DNA from: Allolobophora icterica
Lineage: Eukaryota; Annelida; Clitellata; Crassiclitellata; Lumbricidae
Direction: 5' to 3'
DNA: 64,000 nt
Assembly: GCA_963556255.1 (NCBI GenBank)
Contig: OY744605.1
Location: forward strand, 35,568,896 to 35,632,895
Part shown: piece by piece, positions 59,601-64,000 of the stretch
Layout of the letters: every line of letters starts with the position of its first letter
Position numbering within the stretch: position 1 is the stretch's first letter
Notes under the pieces: generated by a model
The model's input: the letters and a program-made list of their open reading frames with translations, nothing else
Databases searched by the model: none
Told to the model about the DNA's origin: nothing
Made by a program: the position numbers and the translations under genes

Positions 59601-61084
59601 TAAACCTAAGATGTACTGAAACTATAGCTTTATGAATGGCCTGAAGTCAGTCATTTCTATCTGATTAGCACTGAGAATAAATAATGGCTGGTGCTGATGA
59701 GGTTGTAGGTCACGGTTATCTCTTATGACCAGACAAGTGTCCCAGAGTGTTCTAGCCCCACTAGTCACTGTTGCTGCTAGACATTACTCTGTCTTTTTTG
59801 GGCTATATGGTCACATGTGTGTCTGTCTGTATGTCTACGTATGTCTGATATTTGGCAGATCCGTCTGTCCTTTGGTCTGTCTACCCAATTCCAGGTATCT
59901 AGTCAATTCCCTAAGGTCTTTCTATTAGCAGCATGATCCTGAGGAAGAGAAGGAGGAGAAAGAGGAGGGGAAGAGTCAATGCCACGTGGCCAAAATGAAC
60001 CTATTATGAGGTGAGCAACTGAGAGAAGAAACAGACTTTTGAACCAGGATACAGCTTTGGAAAGTCCCCAAGAAATCCCCAATCCACAGATCACCGAATT
60101 CCAATATTGTCTGCTTCGGATCTCATCTGATGCAGAGTCTAATGTTACAGGTTTCTATGTACACATGTACCGTATGTGCCGAGACGCTTCATATAACTCG
60201 ATATAAGGCAGCCTAATAATAGTTCTTCAAATGGAGTAGTATCTGAGCTGATCCAAAGGAAAGCAGTTGTGCGAGGACAGTTCAATGTAGCAGAAGGCAG
60301 GATGGACTCGAATTTATTTATTTATTCATTTAACAAGAACAGCGTGCAGCACCAATGTCTACAGAGATATGACTGTATCCTGCTGCCTTAGTTTTAGCAG
60401 AACTGCCTTTTACTAAACAACAGGCCTTAAAACTTTGTCAGTCTTCGCTTCTTCTGGTTATCATTCCCAAAGTCACCAACAGTAATGATCCACATGTATC
60501 AGATTGCAGGCACTGGTTGTAGGGAAAGAGCAGCTGTAGAGCCTAAAATGATAACCAGACCCCATCCATCCAAACATTTTGAGTGCTTTGCACCCCATCA
60601 CCCAACATGGTAATGAAAACCCTGTGTCTCTTCACCCAGAATCTCCTCTGTCTATATGCATCTCTACCTAGAACTGACTTTGACCCTGCATGCTTTAAAA
60701 GAGGTTTCCTGTCATCAGATTGCTGTGGTTGCATTTGCAGTTTAGCCAAAAGATCTCCTGACTCTTGGACCATGGATGCTTCATAGACGCTTCCAAGACA
60801 GCCACACTTATTAGGCCCACACTGCATCTGTAACTGGCCGCCAGTTGCCACCAATGGCATCAAGTGGCCCAATGTGAGCCCAATGAATGTTCCCTGTTCT
60901 GTGAAACCATGAAAGCAGCTATACATTTGCATTGAAAAATCACCAATACATCTGTAATATCCATTCAGCTTGTTGGAGCTGCAGAGAAGCTGTGATTTTG
61001 ATGCTGCTGAACCCACTGCTCCATTGGTTTGGCTCTATATGTGTGTGCAAGAGCTCACCAGGGGTAACTCCTTACAGATTAACT
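56625..61084. other. 4.4 kb without a supported gene
   Basis: At 56924 a hAT-like start (CAGGCTACTAAAACTTTTTG) has no matching right end. A LINE-like FxxLKTHLIQ trace near 58145 is too weak to call. The minus strand has a 157-codon frame at 60543-61016, the longest non-repetitive frame in the window. It starts MGSAASKS and has a mixed composition, but no domain I can name. It ends close to a LINE-like 3' end on the plus strand, so it may be antisense to a decayed LINE. Confidence 0.35.
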
Positions 61085-61170
61085 CTTTGTTCTTAATGAA
61101 GACCACTTAGGCTAGCAAGCATAGCACTTGTGAGCGTTACTTAGAAGGTGCCATATAAATGTCTAGATAT
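61085..61170 (+). mobile_element. Probable L2-like LINE 3' end
   Basis: The string TTAGGCTAGCAAGCATAGCA leads into GTGAGCGTTACTTAGAAGGTGCCATATAAATG. The GxGCCATATAAATG ending is the common 3' terminus of L2-like elements, comparable with GGGGCGCTATAAAAAAC at 33005. No coding motif is readable just upstream. Confidence 0.45.
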
Positions 61171-61171
61171 A

Positions 61172-61347
61172 CCAGAAACCCATTACAATATTCTTCATTA
61201 TAACATGAATTCTGATATAACACAGTTGTGGCCATAGAACCCAAAATTAATTCACCTGTAGAAAATAAACTCATTATAACACTGACTCGTCATAAGGCGG
61301 TACTTTGTCATTGCTCCCCCAAAAGACAATGTTATAATCAGTTTCTG
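61172..61347. mobile_element. Possible short TIR element (176 bp)
   Basis: Ends CCAGAAACCCATTACAATAT and ATTATAATCAGTTTCTGG match at 18 of 23 positions as inverted repeats, and the repeats TTATAACA recur inside. A TA duplication is not clear (TA precedes the left end but TG follows the right end). The ATTATAAC-rich ends suggest the Tc1/mariner-pogo group, tentatively. It abuts the LINE 3' end. Confidence 0.45.
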
Positions 61348-61424
61348 GTGTCCAGGCATACATGAGACTGGATTGAAGTATAATTAATGACATAACCTGA
61401 TTTCAAGCATGTTAGCCTTTTGCT
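61348..61424. other. Short spacer, nothing seen
   Basis: No feature recognised. Confidence 0.4.
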
Positions 61425-61495
61425 TTGAACAGTGTCCTTAATTCGAGCCCTGATGGATCACGAAAAAGTGACACTTCACTGCTGAGCTATCAAAC
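61425..61495 (-). mobile_element. tRNA-like SINE head (minus strand)
   Basis: On the minus strand TAGCTCAGCAG (complement of 61479-61489) matches the A box in 10 of 11 positions. GGGCTCGAATT, about 35 bases on, is a decayed B box. A Ser/Ala-like D arm is suggested, but stems do not close, so it is not a functional tRNA. Confidence 0.6.
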
Positions 61496-62479
61496 GTGTA
61501 AGGGCAGATTGTGGTCTTGTTTGACTTCATGAGCAATTATCTATGCTCACCTTTTCATAACAATTCATTCGTTAGGAAAACATAACAGTTTTAAGCACAC
61601 CTAAACACTTGAGGTATTTGCAGCTCAGCGTTCCTCGAGAATACGTTCGGCTGGTGATAAAAATCTAAAGAAGTGACAGATTGGCAAATATTGCACAATC
61701 AAATATTTGAAGGCAACCCCTCTGGCCTCCATTTCTCTTCATCAGGACAATTAACGATGACGGCACAAGGTCTGATGTGCTTCAATCCACCTGCCCATCT
61801 ACATCCCATCCTGAGAAAAGTTTACCCGCAAACATCGTCCGCGCTGAAGCGTACTTATTACGAGAAGACTCACGCCGCAATAAGTCCCCATGTCAGTCGT
61901 TTTTATGATGTACGAACCATTTAAGAGATTGGGACCACCGGCCAGAATCATTCTCAAACGGGAGGCGGCGAATGCAAACCACTTATTTGGATTGGCTCTT
62001 GCCACTGCGACTTTTAATTGAGCCAACATTATATGCACGGCACCTATTCAGAATCACAAGTACTCATAACCAAGGGTAAATACACGACTTGCTAGTATCC
62101 CGGTGAAAAGCCTCTTGAACTATTATATTTCCAATGGGGTTAAGTACACGAAATCACCACCACCACCATCCACTCTACCACCCACCACCAACAGGACTGG
62201 GAACAACAAGTTTGAACACGTCGTCGAAAGACCTACAGCAGAAAGATATCAAAATAACTGAAATGCCCTTAGTCAGACGGTGGCGGCATGCAGGCCGGCC
62301 TATATTTTAAGAGTGGTGCTTTAGGAAGGAAACACAATATTTGATTAACAAAGAGCCGTGATCTGTTTTTCTCGGACTACATTAAGGACCTTTCAGTTCA
62401 TTGCCTGGACCCTTCACAAACAGACAAGTTGCTTACCCAGGCAAAGAAACCATTCTTCAAGCAGTGACCTACTAATAAC
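61496..62479. other. No recognisable feature
   Basis: Opposed frames of about 80 codons at 61673-62038; an ACC-rich patch at 62155-62190. Confidence 0.45.
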
Positions 62480-62660
62480 TACCTGACGTACTCCACCCAC
62501 CCCTCTCCTGCCCTAATAGTTCTCCGCCCTTCCGTCACCTCATCCCTAATATTCTAGGTGCTCTGCCCCTCTGAAATAAACTCCCAAATGAATTACCAGA
62601 AATATCTGAGCCATTCATGAACTCCCCAAAACAACACCTCTAGCAATCTCCTTATCTACA
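62480..62660 (+). pseudogene. Weak L2-like LINE C-terminal trace
   Basis: One plus frame reads LGALPL, a stop, then NKLPNELPEISEPF, which follows the xGPxLWNxLPxxLRxI pattern of L2 C-termini. The LKTHLF block is not clear, so this is a low-confidence call. Confidence 0.4.
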
Positions 62661-62869
62661 AATCCTATCCAGATTCTTCCTCCTCCCCTTACTTCTCTCC
62701 CTGCTCCAAATCTAAACACCATTCACCCTAGCTGTCTGACCTACTCTGACCTTATCTGACTATCAAATTTATTTTGACTAAGCAACTGTGAATAAGCTGG
62801 TTCACAAGAGTGTAACTTTCCTTGGGCACTGTAGAAATACAATTACTACAAAATCCTTTGGCCCAAGAT

Positions 62870-63062
62870 CTGTTATACAATACAATACAATACAACTGTA
62901 TTTTGATATTGCCCTCCTTCCAAAGTTCAGAAGTGTGCACACATTCATACAACAAAACATTGGTGGAACTGGGTCACTATGCAGTGGCTTGAAGTAGACT
63001 CGAACCTGCGACCCTCCGGTTACAAGGCACTGAACATACCACTACACCAACGTGTCCCCCCT
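62870..63062 (-). mobile_element. tRNA-Thr-like SINE with (TTGTA)n tail, copy 2
   Basis: On the minus strand: A box TTGGTGTAGTGG, anticodon-arm region GCCTTGTAACCGG as in copy 1, B box GGTTCGAGTCT (10 of 11). A body with a longer middle than copy 1 follows, then TTGGAAGGAGGGCAATATCA and a (TTGTA)n tail at 62876-62896. The head and terminal block match the copy at 14991-15155, so this is a single family. Confidence 0.92.
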
Positions 63063-63759
63063 GTTAACAGGCCTAATGGAAGTAGGGAGAGTTTTCCTTT
63101 CTCTATGTCCATCTATATGCAATCATTCAAACTGCAAGACGAGATTCAAATCTTAAACCAATCCGATCTGTCAGGCAGCAATACGAGAAAAACCTTTTGG
63201 ATTATCTGTGATTTGCACTCGTTTCAATTAGTTACATATGTGCACCTAAAAGACTTACCTTTGAATGTAACATTTGTAAAGCCCCTTAAACCTAGACATA
63301 GCTTACTGTCTACATTAACAGGCCTAATGGCTGTAGAAACTCGACCAGGGTCTCAACCTCACAGCTGACATTACATTTACATTACTTTATGCTGGTTTTA
63401 GGAATTAATCCATACACAATAGTCACCCATTATCAGAGTTTATAATTAAAATACATGTATATAAATATAATATATATATTTAATGAGGATTAACCATGCA
63501 GCTGCCTTTATATTGCATACCAGGATATATACAATATGATGCATGCACTGTATGTAAGTAGTGCAGTGTTTACAATGCATGTTAGGTTCTAGTATCAAAT
63601 TCAGATTTCAAGGTCACAGAGATTAATCATCGACAGGGAGTCTAAGATGAAAGCTGTTCAGTGGAAAAGTCTATTTCTTATGCAGAATCCCTGGACAGAC
63701 CATAGAGTTTCATTTGGGGAAAATTCTGTTCCAATGTGTGTGTGCATGTGTTGTGTGTG
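63063..63759. other. No recognisable feature
   Basis: AT-rich with TATATA patches at about 63455-63480; no gene. Confidence 0.5.
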
Positions 63760-63760
63760 T

Positions 63761-63834
<74 letters not shown>

Positions 63835-63853
63835 CACACACACACACACACAC
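63760..63853. repeat. (TG)n-CGCG-(CA)n palindromic microsatellite
   Basis: About 34 TG units run into GCGCGC and then about 12 CA units, a self-complementary alternating purine-pyrimidine tract. It creates His-Thr and Cys-Val repeat frames only. Confidence 0.96.
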
Positions 63854-64000
63854 GCAAGCGTGCATGTGTGTGTGAGTGCGACTGTGTGTGTGCACACATA
63901 TGTATGGATAGAGGCTGTTTCTAACAATGTCAATCAAAGGCAGGTGACAGAAAACCAAACGGACATGTACACCAGTAATAAATATGAATGGTACTTGGCA

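Overview
This is a stretch of animal nuclear DNA with no protein-coding host gene I can support. It is AT-rich. It carries long microsatellites, one an uninterrupted (CA)n of 295 bases. It holds 5'-truncated non-LTR retrotransposons, SINEs with tRNA-type A and B boxes, and many short hAT-type DNA elements with 8-bp target duplications. This mix fits a metazoan intergenic or intronic region, probably an aquatic invertebrate or an early-branching chordate; I cannot name the species. No bacterial, viral or organellar gene organisation is present, and almost every long open frame is either a simple repeat read as protein or a transposon relic.

Layout. 1-9 kb: two small L2/CR1-like LINE 3' ends, one hAT element with a perfect target duplication (1894-2156), a 23-24 bp minisatellite and a tRNA-like SINE. 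9-13 kb: an inverted L2-like LINE relic with an intact YADD catalytic box, split by a 276-bp hAT element, then a tRNA-Asp-like SINE. 15-16.4 kb: a Thr-type SINE and two opposed tetranucleotide arrays, (TGGA)n and (TCCA)n. 20-27 kb: an L2 relic, a hAT element directly followed by an RTE-like LINE relic, and SINEs. 28.9-33 kb: two hAT elements, one with a SINE nested in it, and a nearly intact LINE 3' end with one nonsense codon. 37.3 kb: a 305-bp near-perfect fold-back. 40.6-42.8 kb: an L2 relic with a 40-bp minisatellite expanded in its 3' region, followed by an unrelated 30-bp minisatellite. 44-48 kb: a 915-bp hAT element that still holds the end of a transposase gene, a SINE, and a 181-bp hAT element. 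51.9-55.1 kb: a 3.2-kb inverted-repeat element. 56-64 kb: fragments, SINEs and a (TG)n/(CA)n palindrome.

The most interesting object is the 51.9-55.1 kb element. Its two arms of about 820 bp are nearly identical inverted copies, each built of two roughly 180-bp repeats and three roughly 155-bp repeats. Each of the six 155-bp repeats carries three nuclear-receptor-type half-sites head to tail (AGGTCA TGGTCA AGGTCA, containing the extended monomer site TCAAGGTCA). The 1.5-kb core holds a frame-broken reading frame for a protein whose function I cannot name, and part of that frame is copied again in inverted orientation inside the core.
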